64,000 nt of DNA from contig NW_006767440.1 of NCBI RefSeq assembly GCF_000264995.1, forward strand, positions 897,788-961,787, given 5' to 3'. This DNA comes from Punctularia strigosozonata HHB-11173 SS5. Taxonomy: Eukaryota; Basidiomycota; Agaricomycetes; Corticiales; Punctulariaceae. The notes under the pieces were generated by a model. It was given only the letters and a program-made list of their open reading frames with translations, did no database searches and was not told the origin of the DNA. Positions 13,001 to 24,863 of this stretch are shown in pieces. A program made the translations under genes and the position numbers. Each line of letters begins with the position of its first letter. The first letter of the stretch is position 1.

Positions 13001-13385
13001 ATGCATATCTCCATGTTCCTCGCTATATGCCTAGTCGTCGCCACAGCCTTTGCCGCTCCTTCTGTACACAGCACTTCGCTTCCATGCTGAGGTTACGGGA
13101 GCTGCGCTGTGGAATGTTTGGATACATTGAGGGCAGTTGGATGAGCACTACGAGGCGATGTATTTGGGTTGCACCAGCCCGAGTCTCAGCAGACATTTTT
13201 TAAACTGGACGCGATTTAGAACTTCATGTGGGCATGACCAATGCGTCTGTGTATCGCAGATGACCCGGCAGCGGGTTCGATATCAGACGAGGTTCAGTCA
13301 TACGTGCGGAATCCGTTATGGCGAATGTATGCCAAGGCAGGGAGGTAGAACTTGGTGGTGCGCCTCTGGAGTCGAGAGCATTTAA
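13001..13385 (+). CDS. Candidate small secreted cysteine-rich protein
   Basis: Two exons, 13001-13063 and 13137-13385, give 103 aa across a 73-nt phase-0 intron (GTACAC..GGCAG). Residues 1-19 form a classic signal peptide: a short start, a hydrophobic core FLAICLVVATAFA, and an Ala cleavage region. The mature part has eight cysteines, several paired closely (C..DQCVC, TCGIRYGEC, WWC), suggesting disulphide-stabilised extracellular protein. No family was recognised; it is not a hydrophobin pattern. The first exon would stop after 29 codons without splicing, so the model depends on that intron. It could be an effector-like small secreted protein or a chance pairing of a hydrophobic exon with an open frame. 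Confidence 0.45.
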
Positions 13386-14024
13386 GGACGGCTGTGTGTG
13401 ATGACCGCTTCAGTTACTGTTGTATTCGAACACCCCGGAGCGTCTTTGTACATCACCTTCGGTATACCACGGGCTTGATACTATGGGTCCACCTCCGCGG
13501 GCGCGAGGCAGTGGTCTGAAAACGCTGAGATGGATGTCAGGTTGGCGTCGGACCCGAAACCTGCTCTCTGACGCCGAACGCAATTCGCATGTGCATGAGC
13601 GGGTGCAGGGACATCGAACGCAGCGCAGGGACATCCGAGATCAACGCAAGGCCTAGTTCTGAGAAAGACTGAAAGGTCCTCTCTAGCAGGCGCTCGTCAT
13701 GAAGAGATCAAGCCCTCTGGATTTCTGACGAAATAGACGAGGTGGTCAAGCATGAAAACGAACTAAACCGTCGCTGTGGGCAGCGACTCCACGTGGTACT
13801 ACATAGCCGGAGACGACCGCGCAGTTGCGTCAATGCCTTTCTTCCTGACGGCCATCGTCCATTCCGCCTACCACTCTCGACGATGCTCGCGATACAACCA
13901 CATTGCTTGAGCTGCAACATGCAGTAGTTGAGCTGCTAAAAATTGTCATTATCACCTGCCTATATAGCGACCACGATCGACGGACGATCCCCGGAATCCT
14001 GCACGCATCGTCAACCGCGATCGT
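13386..14024. other. Intergenic, no gene seen
   Basis: A 639-bp stretch without supported coding sequence between the Cys-rich gene and the convergent repeat-protein gene. It would hold both 3' untranslated regions. Confidence 0.4.
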
Positions 14025-15428
14025 TCACCATGACCTGCTCGCATCCTCCAGGGTCTGTGAAAGCACATCGTACGCCTCAAACGTCCCCGGATGACTCGCG
14101 AGGATATCATCGATGCCTTCATCGTTGGCAAGGATCGCGTCTTTGCCGGAGGAGAGGGTGCATGACCTCGAAACGTCGAAGGCATCCCACCTCCATCTTG
14201 TGTCGCAGTCGATGCTGGCTTTTATGAACTGGTTGACTCGGTGGTCTCGGAGGTTTTGGCGGTGTTCGATATAGCTGGCGTCGTACGAACTGGCGTCAAG
14301 GTGGATTTGACCTACAACGTGGAGTAAAGGGTGAGTTGCATCATCCGTATCGTTCTCATGTGGGATGACAGACTTACAGGCATTGTAGTTGATCCCTGTG
14401 TTAAGATCGATTGGCATCGCCGCCATCGGATACTCGCTGATACCGCCCCAAAGCCCGGAAGAGCGTATCTTATCATCTTGACCGTAGTTGTCTGATATGT
14501 CGTTGCTTCGTCGCTCGTCGGGCAGGATGACGATCTCCGGTGACCTGTCAAAACCAGGAAGAGTCAAATCTGTCGAAGACAGCGGCGTCACCGCATCAGG
14601 CTCAGGGTGAGCATACTGTTGTCTGCCCGGCATTGCCGGACTGACAAATAGTACTGTTCTCAGACGCTTAAGAACGACGTGCATGTTGCATAAGCGTAGG
14701 CTGATGTACTTACCGCCGTTGCAAGCGAGGTTTACGTCGTTTCCCAATGGTGTCGCCGTTATCGGATACGCATAGACCATACCACGATATTCGCAAGGGT
14801 CTATCCTGTCGCCGCTTGCGTAGCCGTCTAATATGACCGGACTCCATCGCTTGTTGATCTCCGGCGACATGTCAAACCCAGGCAGGGTCAAACCTGCCAC
14901 CGATAATGGTGTGGCGCCGTCAAGGATAGGTTGCGCTTCCACACCCGCAAAGAGCGCAGATTTATGGTCGCCTCTACTTGGCGAGCAAGAGGCAGGAAGC
15001 TCCCATGTCGAACACGAGTTTGCCCAGGCCGGGTGGCGAAACGATGTGTTCTTATTCTGGTTCTGCGCGAAGCTACCAATGTAGTCGAAGCGCGCGAAAG
15101 ATGATTGATCGATGACCAGGCTGGTCGTTGGGATGCCTGGGATACCTGCACCGATGTCGATCCTCGATCTCGGCGCCACAGTCGAGTTAAGTGCAGTCAG
15201 GCGTGTTACTCGATGGAAAAACCCGTGTTGGTCCGTAATGCACTCTTCAGGAAAGAAAGGGGGGATCTGGTATGTCGTGTTCGTGTCTTCAGTTGAGAAA
15301 ATCAGACCGTTGATGGAACATACGAAGCCCATGGTACCCCCGCCTACCGAAGGCGTCTTCATCAGGCTGGCGCTCTCCTCGCGCCTTTTCACACTGGGAT
15401 CTTGTTGGACATCCTGTTTGCTTCCCAT
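14025..15428 (-). CDS. Unknown protein with two copies of an LTLPGFDxSPEI repeat
   Basis: The reading frame is open from the ATG at 15428 to the stop at 14025. Two likely introns lie inside it: 14654-14713 (60 nt, GTAAGT..ACAG) and 14312-14377 (66 nt, GTAAGT..GTAG); removing both leaves about 425 aa. Residues 160-237 and the stretch after the first intron are two versions of one unit (TPLS..LTLPGFDxSPEI..., then a YP.(T/A)A.P motif and a Cys). N-glycosylation-type sites (NTT, NST, NTS) and many Cys suggest an extracellular or lumenal protein, but no signal peptide or membrane segment is seen, so an upstream exon may be missing. The C-terminal 90 residues are more hydrophilic. I do not recognise the family. 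Confidence 0.6.
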   Translation of the reverse strand: MGSKQDVQQDPSVKRREESASLMKTPSVGGGTMGFVCSINGLIFSTEDTNTTYQIPPFFPEECITDQHGFFHRVTRLTALNSTVAPRSRIDIGAGIPGIPTTSLVIDQSSFARFDYIGSFAQNQNKNTSFRHPAWANSCSTWELPASCSPSRGDHKSALFAGVEAQPILDGATPLSVAGLTLPGFDMSPEINKRWSPVILDGYASGDRIDPCEYRGMVYAYPITATPLGNDVNLACNGGKYISLRLCNMHVVLKRLRTVLFVSPAMPGRQQYAHPEPDAVTPLSSTDLTLPGFDRSPEIVILPDERRSNDISDNYGQDDKIRSSGLWGGISEYPMAAMPIDLNTGINYNACKSVIPHENDTDDATHPLLHVVGQIHLDASSYDASYIEHRQNLRDHRVNQFIKASIDCDTRWRWDAFDVSRSCTLSSGKDAILANDEGIDDILASHPGTFEAYDVLSQTLEDASRSW

Positions 15429-15974
15429 GATCGTCGAACTCCAGGATTCCTTCTATGTTCAGCAATGGACAGTGGTTGAAGTTTGCGCCTTCCTGTCCTG
15501 GTTCTCGCAGATGGCGGCAGTCTGCCAGCTCAGAAGGCGAGCCTGGGACGGCCACGAATACCGCGGCGTCCTGGGGCGATCTCCGGTGAGAGGATGTATC
15601 GAGGGAGGACGCCAGCGATGCTGCTGTTGCTGGCTGGTTGGGTTTGACAAGTGGTTCTTAGTGGATCGCACGCGTCAGCTGGTCGCGCCGACCATTGTGC
15701 AAGTGCCACATTATGGACTTATCAAACATTGAGGAACGGCGACTACTCGAGGTTGGTCTACGTTGGAAGAACTCCGTCGGAGAGCTCTCACTAACCATCT
15801 CAGGGACAACGTCAAATATCGCTGGAGTACGCCGCCTCCCATGAAGACCTGAAGTTCACCACAGCATCTATCGTCGGACGCTACCATTCCAGCTAGTAAT
15901 GTACTCAATTGTTTTGTCAAAGACATGAGGTGCGCTGCGGCCAATGCTCAGCTACCCGCTCCAACAACATACGA

Positions 15975-16548
15975 ATGAGAATCGTCCCGAAGATCGTTCC
16001 TTTTGAGCGGGCAGCCCCTGTGGATCAGACGGCCATGTCTTTCGCTCGGGAGCAGCAACTTACTCTGGCGTGGGAGAACCCGTCCGACTTCCATCTCGCG
16101 CTAGTGGATTACTTCCCACAGGATCTGTCGTATCTGATCGACGGACCATATTTCTCTGATTGCCTCCACCACAACGATAAACACGAGCTCAAAAAGGTGT
16201 GTTTATCCTGTGATAAGCAGTGAGCATCACTTTTACACGACGATCCAGGACAAAACACTGAAAGATCGGTTGTACGACCATTCGTCGTACATGCTGGTTC
16301 TCCCTCCATCATCATCGCCGTCTACACCTTCGTCCTTCCTGTTGTCAAAGTCCGATTCTTCCTCATCGAAGCGTCCCTTGAGTGAAGATGAACCCATTGG
16401 GAATGCAATCACGCATTCACCTAACAGTACCCACTGCGATGGTCATCTCGATCCTCAGGGATCCGAGTCCCTTCTGATCCACCCCGGTCAACCAAGCACC
16501 TCCGGACTTGCAGCGGAAGATCCCAGTCCCTCTCGAGGTGCACCCTGA
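15975..16548 (+). CDS. Short paralogue of the 10.4-kb zinc-finger gene, fingers missing
   Basis: Exons 15975-16196 and 16249-16548 give 173 aa. The first exon repeats the conserved patch of the 10.4-kb gene (QLTLAW..DFHLAL..YLIDGPYFSDC), and the 52-nt intron has the same length, the same GTGTG donor and the same CGATCCAG acceptor. The second exon is similar for about 70 residues (SSYM.VLP.SSSP, PLS.DEPI.NAITHS) and then stops, about 190 residues before the point where the full copy has its basic stretch and zinc fingers. It is thus either a gene shortened after duplication, perhaps producing a protein that keeps only the N-terminal interaction region, or a pseudogene. The frame is open throughout the remaining part. 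Confidence 0.65.
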
Positions 16549-17158
16549 TCTAGATGGCACATGTGTACGTGAGCACTAATGTATCGGCTCAACCGGGAGC
16601 CCGTTCTACTGAGCAGCATGTTGCGTTGGGCCGATGTTGTGAATCATCGATGACGTCTCGCATGTCTTTCCTCAGCTGCTGATTGACATATGATGAACTC
16701 ATGAAATACGCGACTGGAGTCAGCGATGTGTTGCGGTGGCGTGCGCGGAGTATCTTGTTGGGCAACACCGCATACGACCTCCATCTATACTATCTCTCTT
16801 TCCTTCGGTCAAAAATCACGCTTGCGATCAATTACCAGCGCCTGGCAGAAACGCGTTGAAATGTGTCGTCTCGATCCATGATACCTACAACATGTAAGTA
16901 TAGATATCACAGGTATGCCATATGAATCATGCGTTACAATATCTCCTTGTCACTGTATCGCTGCATCAAGGGGGCATAGGAGGTACATCTTTTTACCTCC
17001 ACACAACTGGGTAGGACGTCCAAAAGGAACCTCGCGGATCATCCGGTCACTCATGGCGAGTCGGTTTGCATCGAACGTATGCGTGCGTGCTCGCAATTCG
17101 ATGAGACATAGCCTCATGGGTGCACCTACACGCGCCAAAAAATATAAAACTCATGCCG
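16549..17158. other. Intergenic, no gene seen
   Basis: A stretch between the short zinc-finger paralogue and the alkyltransferase stop codon. No codon-biased frame or recognisable motif was found. Confidence 0.4.
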
Positions 17159-17959
17159 TTACCGGGACCGCCCTAGAGATGAGACACCGAGCATAAGCTG
17201 TGGGCTTGCTTCCGAAATGTGGCTAAGACCATACCTCGTAAGTTGATCGAGGTTCTCATACACGGCCTTGAGTTCATAATGAGGCCTAGGCTCAGCACTA
17301 TCGTGAGGCGTGGTCAGTTCGACAGGCTTCACTGATTTGAGTGCAACTGACTCTGTCGCCGAGTTATCGCGCCCAACAACTACAGTATCCGCCTGTTCCG
17401 TCTCCTTTGCGCGAGTGTGTGCGCGGGCTGTACGGGAGGAGGGCAGAGAGAGGCCTTCGCGCTCGAGCAGCAACTTCTTCAGCTCGACGCCCCAGCGATA
17501 GCCGGTCATCTGCCCGTTCGAGCCCACAACGCGGTGGCACGGAATGAGGACCGCGAGCGGGTTCGCACCGACAGCAGCGCCGACCGCACGCGCCGCGCCT
17601 GGCCTCCCAATCTTCTGCGCAAGTTCGGCGTAGGTCACGGTGGTTCCCGCCGGTACGCCCTTGAGCGCATTCCATACTTGAGCACGGAAGGGTGAGCTCG
17701 TCAACGAGAGGTCGAAGGCCACGTGGGACGGATACGCCGTCGCGGGATCTTCAAGACAATCCAAAACGTCCTGGACAGACAGGAGCTGCGCAGCATGGAG
17801 CTCGGTGCTGAAGCTTGCCGAGGGGAACCGTCTCTTCAGGGTGACGTGAGGTTCGTCAGCGAGCTCGATGGCACACACGCCGTTCGACGTGAACGCGATG
17901 ACCACATTGCATTGCAAAGCCTTGCTGGTCGCGCAGTGGTAGAATATGGTGGTGGACAT
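17159..17959 (-). CDS. Methylated-DNA--protein-cysteine S-methyltransferase
   Basis: Single exon, 266 aa from the ATG at 17959. O6-alkylguanine-DNA alkyltransferase removes the alkyl group from guanine O6 by transferring it to its own active-site Cys, in one suicidal turnover. The signature PCHRVVGSNG is present with Cys at residue 141; the helix-turn-helix region (TVTYAELAQKIGRPGAARAVG) with its Arg finger precedes it, and GYRWGVELKKLLL follows. The N-terminal domain (IAFTSNGVCAIEL) resembles the Ada-C type more than the human enzyme. After residue 169 there is an extra tail of about 97 residues of no recognised function, unusual for a family that normally ends there. It shares a short divergent spacer with the aldo/keto reductase gene. 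Confidence 0.92.
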   Translation of the reverse strand: MSTTIFYHCATSKALQCNVVIAFTSNGVCAIELADEPHVTLKRRFPSASFSTELHAAQLLSVQDVLDCLEDPATAYPSHVAFDLSLTSSPFRAQVWNALKGVPAGTTVTYAELAQKIGRPGAARAVGAAVGANPLAVLIPCHRVVGSNGQMTGYRWGVELKKLLLEREGLSLPSSRTARAHTRAKETEQADTVVVGRDNSATESVALKSVKPVELTTPHDSAEPRPHYELKAVYENLDQLTRYGLSHISEASPQLMLGVSSLGRSR

Positions 17960-18243
17960 CGTTGCTCTGTGAGTCGCAGCTGTGGCCAAGCAGGATGGGT
18001 CGGATGGGTCTTATATCTCACGCGGGGTGGGTTCATGAGTCGCGTCGCGTCGCGGGGCCGCGCGCTCACGTGGCTGCGCGCAACCGCGGCTTCTCGGCAG
18101 CACCGACCTCAATCCACTCCTCCTTGCGTTCTTGCCTGGATCACCTGTGCTTGGATGGGTTGGAGGTCGTTTGGAGGCCTGGTATATATGCCTGAGGAAC
18201 TGTACAAGATGATCCTCAGACTTAGAGCAATCAACTCGCCATC
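17960..18243. promoter_or_regulatory. Divergent promoter region, alkyltransferase / aldo-keto reductase
   Basis: Only 284 bp separate the two start codons, so both genes must draw their promoters from this stretch or from each other's leader. No binding site could be named with confidence. Confidence 0.5.
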
Positions 18244-19938
<1,695 letters not shown>

Positions 19939-20172
19939 ACACGGTGCTTATAGTTCTCGATAATCTCGTCGCCGGACTGTGTAGTTATATACCATGCATG
20001 TAGTACACCGACCAAATCTACGTCTTGTGCTCCATGCCCTCAGCCGTCATGTGCCGTCGCCACCATCCGTAGCTTTTGTCGTGATCACCCCATGAACCCA
20101 GTTCATGGTAGCCTGAACTCAAGAGTCCAAAACCGCTCTTCACGCAGCATGTTGACCGGACTTTGAGGTGTA

Positions 20173-21340
20173 TCACAACCATGAGGAAAGGAGACCCTTC
20201 GAGGTGTGTTTATGCTCCGGGAGCAAGAGGCCGCGAAGCGTGAGTCGAGGCAGATGATGGGTGGCGTTTGGGAAGGGCAAGGCAAGGTTGCAAAGCTCGT
20301 GATTATATACTGCAACCTCTTGAAGGGATGGAAACAACTTCGATGATGACAGATAGTTATCGAACACGGCCCACGCATCAGGCATAGGAGGCATAGGAGG
20401 TTGCTCCCAGTGTAGAGCCATGCGTTCGATAACAGGCGAACTAAGATTGGAGAGGAACTTGTTCAGTGGTGTCATATTGGATGGTAGTGTTCTGTTGCAT
20501 AGACCGTGTAGTTCAGCAGTGCGGAGCGCTGTTCTCTGGGTCATTCGAAGACAGTCGCAGAAATCGATCATGAACGGCGCTGAGATGAATGAGAAACTGT
20601 AAAATTAGGAAACATCATGCAAGCTCACTGAGATCCCGCTCATCGTTATGAGGCCACACAAATCGTACCGTGGTCAACGATGCGTCGGCCTTTATGAGAG
20701 TTGTTCGCAGAAGGTTAACCTCAGTAAGTTCGAGTTCGAGTTCGGCGAGTCTGTCGAGGATGAGGCTGGAGATAATGTGATGCGTCGATTTGTTGCCACC
20801 AAGCCCTAAGCGCCGTAGCGCAAAGGGAAGTGTTTGTGCGCCATCCGGTTTCTGTACCCGTCTGAAATCGCAGGAGTGCATCAAGAGCGTATTCAAGCGT
20901 GTCATGCGGCAGAGAAGTGACCACCACGCATTGAACGAGTCGAATGTGCACATGAACATCCGCAGTGTTTGGAGCGACGGGAGGTGCGTCAAGTTGCCAC
21001 CAGCTGTGGATTGAGAGTCGAAATCGACCATTGTGAGGTCCAGGTATCGTAGGTTCGTGCATGTCGCCATTGTTGCTAAGAAGCGTGGAATGTCTTCTTC
21101 GGGTCCTCCGAATGACATAATACGAACATGGATCGCGATATGTGGTCGAGTCTGAATCAGATGGGTGATTGTGTGATCCCGCACCCGGCTGTTGTTACGA
21201 GCAAAATGTATCGTTCGGAAAAGTTGTCGTTGAGAGGCGTATATGAGGCATTTGCAGGCTAGGGATGCCGCCTTGAGCGTATCAATATCTAGCACTACTT
21301 CGATGATTGCGTCGAGGATTTCCTGAGGCAAAGAGATCAT
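20173..21340 (-). CDS. F-box protein
   Basis: Exons 20629-21340 and 20173-20579 (minus strand) give 372 aa. An F-box sits at the N-terminus (ISLPQEILDAIIEVVLDIDTL..A..CK), the site that normally binds Skp1 in an SCF ubiquitin ligase; the rest is an irregular leucine-rich region (TNLRYLDLT, LPSLQTLRMF, LAELELELTEV) that would choose the substrate. The ATG at 21340 directly precedes the F-box. The 49-nt intron was placed so that phase is kept (A|CG); the in-frame extension without splicing ends after four codons. The substrate is unknown; such genes are numerous and fast-evolving in basidiomycetes. Confidence 0.75.
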
Positions 21341-21939
21341 CGTGAAGATATGAAGGTGGTGGTCAGTGGCGAAGGTTGACGAGGCGAAGAGCGGGGCCCC
21401 TGCACGCGGAGAGCGAAACTGATCATTAATATTGATCAGCAGACGCCAGTCGCTTGCGCCTTTGGAAATCGTCGGTATCGTTGTTTCTTCGGCGTATGCA
21501 ATGCACACTCAGCGAAACGGCCGCAGCAGGCTTCGATGCCTGAACAATCCATTGAAGCTGTAGTGGCTCGGCCCTGACTATTGACCCGGAAAGTGAGGGG
21601 GTTAATTGATACTAGCTGCCTATAAGTCAATTCTTCTTTCTCTTACCGCGGCGGTGTATACCATTGAGTGTACTCAGATCTGTGCATCGAAGGCAGTCTG
21701 GCAGGAAGATCAGCGAGAGTGAGACAACTACGTCAAGTGAATAGCATGATCGGAGTATAATCAGGGCTGTCTGACATGTGTAAAGTGCAACATAGCGCTG
21801 GAGATGAAGCAGAACATATTGCGGCCAGCTCGGCGAACGGAGTCGCATGCTGAGACACGGAAAGCGAAATTGAATCTGCTGACGTTCGTTCAAATGCGGT
21901 CTGTTCTATGATTGATGGCACAATTGCTGGCTGACCTGG
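21341..21939. other. Intergenic, F-box promoter side
   Basis: No supported gene in 599 bp. Contains the presumed promoter of the F-box gene (minus strand) and the 3' flank of the RidA gene. Confidence 0.4.
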
Positions 21940-22341
21940 CTATGTGACGATAGCATCTGCTTCGATTTCCACCTTCATAGCTTCTTCGATAAACCGACTT
22001 CCTACTATCATCGTCGCAGCGGGACCGGAGTTCGCGAACGCCAGTCTCAAAGCACGGCCTACGTCGTCCGTATCCTCATGCCTGGTGACGAACATCCGTA
22101 CTCGTATGATGTCTTCCTTCGCGCCACCCAGCGCTTCCACGGCCCTCAAAATCTCCGCGAATATAACCGTGGCTTGATCGAATGCGTTATCCGGATGCTG
22201 AATCTCCCCTGACTCCGCAGAGATCGAGGTTGTGCCCGAGACGCAAATGAACGGCCCTCGCCGGACAGCACGCGAGTATCCGAATCGCGCCTCGTACGGA
22301 TTGCCTGTCGAAAAGCGGTAGGTCGGGTGAGGTGCGGTCAT
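21940..22341 (-). CDS. RidA / YjgF / UK114 family protein
   Basis: Single exon, 133 aa from the ATG at 22341, the normal length for the family. RidA-type proteins are trimeric and hydrolyse reactive enamine/imine intermediates released by PLP enzymes; divergent members have other roles. Visible family features are SRAVRRGPFICVSGT near the start, the block DQATVIFAEILRAVEALGGAKEDIIRVRMFVT containing the conserved Arg, and the C-terminal MIVGSRFIEEAMKVEIEADAI, where the usual VxxLxxPxxLVEIE is recognisable. Longer in-frame sequence upstream shows no conservation, so the internal ATG was chosen. It is transcribed in the same direction as RAD7, which ends 293 bp upstream. Confidence 0.88.
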   Translation of the reverse strand: MTAPHPTYRFSTGNPYEARFGYSRAVRRGPFICVSGTTSISAESGEIQHPDNAFDQATVIFAEILRAVEALGGAKEDIIRVRMFVTRHEDTDDVGRALRLAFANSGPAATMIVGSRFIEEAMKVEIEADAIVT

Positions 22342-22634
22342 AGCGAATGACGAGATGGATGTTAGCGTCGAGTCATAAAGCAAGGCGGCGATGACCCGAT
22401 GAGTCGAGTCATTCCTTACAAGACCTACATGTCCCAGACTGTTGCCATTTTGCCTCGATGTCGGCTGCGTGAATGAGAGGATATCGATCATCGCAGTAAC
22501 AGACGAAAAGACTGGCACGCAGGCTGCATAAACAACAGAGCATAGATCATTGCATAGCACAGCTATAGAGCATCGCAAGGGAGCAAATCGACATCAATAT
22601 ATTCAAACGACGTGTGCTTCGAACCCGAGGATGT

Positions 22635-24863
22635 TTACTCCCCTCTACGGTCATCGTCAGCGAGGACCGCTGGTAGTCGAGGGGCGAGGCGCACCTTCTT
22701 TGGACAAGTCTCTGTCACCTTATTACATCCCCAAATCTTGATCTCCCTCACGTCGGCACAGTTGTCCAGAATCCCCTGGACAACGAAGTCATTTACCTCT
22801 CTGCAGAACCCAATATCGACCGTCTTCAGCTTTCGGCAGTATTCGCCAAGGTCCTCCAACACGCCCTCGCGCCCTGTATCCTTCCAGCCGTTGATGTCAA
22901 GATGCATTAGCTCAGGACCCGAGTGGTTCATCAGAGCGAGGAGCGCCTCCGATGTCAGTAGATGGTTTCGTGGCATCGAGATCTCCGTAAGAGGCGGGTT
23001 GTAGTCCGGTTCCTTCTCGTCCACCCAGGTATCGAAGAGGTTGGCGACGCCTTCATCCGTCAGTTGAGGCACGTCCGCCAGCTTGAGTTTCTGAAGCTTT
23101 CCCACGTTGGGCACGATCCCGTCCTCCATGAAGCCATCCGTTATCATCGACTGCCCCGACAAATCCAAATGAGTGAGGCCCGGCCCTACAAACTCCAAGA
23201 GCCCAACAAGCGCATCCTCGCTGAGACTTCGGCCCGGGTATGAGAGTTCCAGATACTCAAGTGAACCCGCCAACGTGCACAACTCGTCTAACCAATCGTC
23301 GGCCATGCGCCCAACCTCCTTCAGCCTGAGCTCACGCAGTTCAGGGCAGCTCCGCACGAGGGCCTTGACGCACGCAAGGTCGAAGCGCGGACTCTGAGTG
23401 ATGAGGAAGCCCGTGAGTTGCGGGTGCGAGGCGAAGAAGGAGATCCATGCATCCCGGCGGACGAGGAAGGGACCAAGAAGCTCGATACGCGTGAGTTGCG
23501 GCATGGACCGGGGCCAGGAGTTGAGGACGGAATCATCCATTCGGCCGCAGAAATCCAGCCGGAGGTGCGTAAGCGACGGGTTCAGAGAGCCAAGCGCGCA
23601 CAAAGCCGGAGGCGTGAGATCTGGAAGGTAACGTCCGCATCAGTCCGGAAACGAACAAAGAACAAGAAAATGCCTACTTGTAACGTCGTAAAGCGTGAGG
23701 TTCGTCTGCTGAGCATCATAGAACAAGGGAGCGTTTTGTTCATTACTGGGGAAATACGTTAGCAAGAAAACCGTGTCGAACTTGCGAAATCGCGCACAGC
23801 TTCCTGGTCTTCGCGAGGGTCTTTGCAATCGCGTCCATGTTGGTGCCGTCGAGACCAAGCGCTTCCACATCGTCGATATAATCGCTCACAAGCTGAAGCG
23901 TCGATCATTATGGACAGATTTGGGCACAGTAGGCAAAGTACAAACCTGGATACACATCGACACCAGCGTCGGAAATTGCTTCTCCTCGAAGTAGACTATC
24001 TTCCTCCTGTCCTCGGTAGCCTTCCGCTTCCGTGGCGCCACAGGCTTCTTGAAGGGATCGGATCCCGAGGATTTACTGCACGGAAGGCAAAGATATCCTG
24101 GAGGGGGGTTCGCGGCCATGGTATACTTCGTCTACTCGCCAAGGAGTTAGCAGGCATTCGTGGCAAGGCAAAAACGCATCACGCACCACAGTGAACTGCT
24201 TCTCGCACTTGGCGCAGTTCTCGAAGCTGCCAACGGGTGGCTTTGACGCGTTGGTTGACCACAAACTAAGACCATTATAGGCATCGTCGTCGTCGTCTTC
24301 GTAATCGTCGTCTGAACCTTTCCCTTTCTTGGATTTCCCCTTGCCCTTGCCTTTCGCCTTGGCGTTCTCTTTCTCTGCTTTCGCCGGCGCCGCCTTGGAT
24401 TTGGCGTTCGTCTTGCGCCTCTTCGGAGAAGGCTCCTCTTCGTCACGATTTGGTGCTTTCTTATGCTCTTCATCAGGCTCGTCGAGCTCATCCGAGTCAT
24501 AATCCAGTGTCTAGAGCAGAAATCGCGTGAACTCCGGTTCCATTACAGAAAAGTGCAGGCTCACCCGACGCGCACGTCTCCGACTAGGTCCGGCTACAGA
24601 TTGCTCAGGCTCTTTCTCCTGCGGCTGCTCAGAATCTTGCTGATTTCCACCGTCCTGGCCTTCCGAAGTCGAAGCCGTGGTCGTTTGCGCAAGTCTCGAG
24701 GGCTGTCGACGTGTGGCGGCTCTGCGCGCCACACTTGCGGCTGTAATACCGCTGTCCTGCCCATACATTAGAACTTGGCTGCAGGGGAGTTGAAGTAGAT
24801 ACTTGCCTTCAAAAAGCTGGTAAGCGCAGAGCTTGGACCGCGAACATTGTTTCTTCTGCTCAT
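22635..24863 (-). CDS. RAD7: RAD7-like nucleotide excision repair LRR protein
   Basis: Seven exons on the minus strand give 635 aa: 24807-24863, 24565-24756, 24187-24510, 23946-24131, 23798-23892, 23678-23745, 22635-23620. Yeast Rad7 works with Rad16 in global-genome nucleotide excision repair and as an LRR subunit of an Elongin/Cullin ubiquitin ligase. Evidence: start MSRRNNVRGPSSALTSFL; a Lys/Glu-rich acidic linker (residues about 85-175); a C-x2-C pair CAKC at about 182 and a second, CLPC, at about 206, forming a probable zinc site; DPFKKPVAPRKRK and FPTLVSMCIQ; then LRRs, including LTHLRLDFCGRMDD and the C-terminal KLKTVDIGFCREVNDF. The first intron begins GCAAGT, so it is a GC-AG intron; the other five are GT-AG. 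Confidence 0.9.

Noticed and set aside
15287-15347. A 61-nt GTAGGC..AAG intron in the repeat-protein gene
   Set aside because: Removing it shifts the frame into non-conserved sequence, whereas the unspliced reading is continuous and protein-like.
17960-17989. Ten extra in-frame residues at the alkyltransferase N-terminus
   Set aside because: They would need a TTG start; the ATG at 17959 is the first proper start codon and fits the family.
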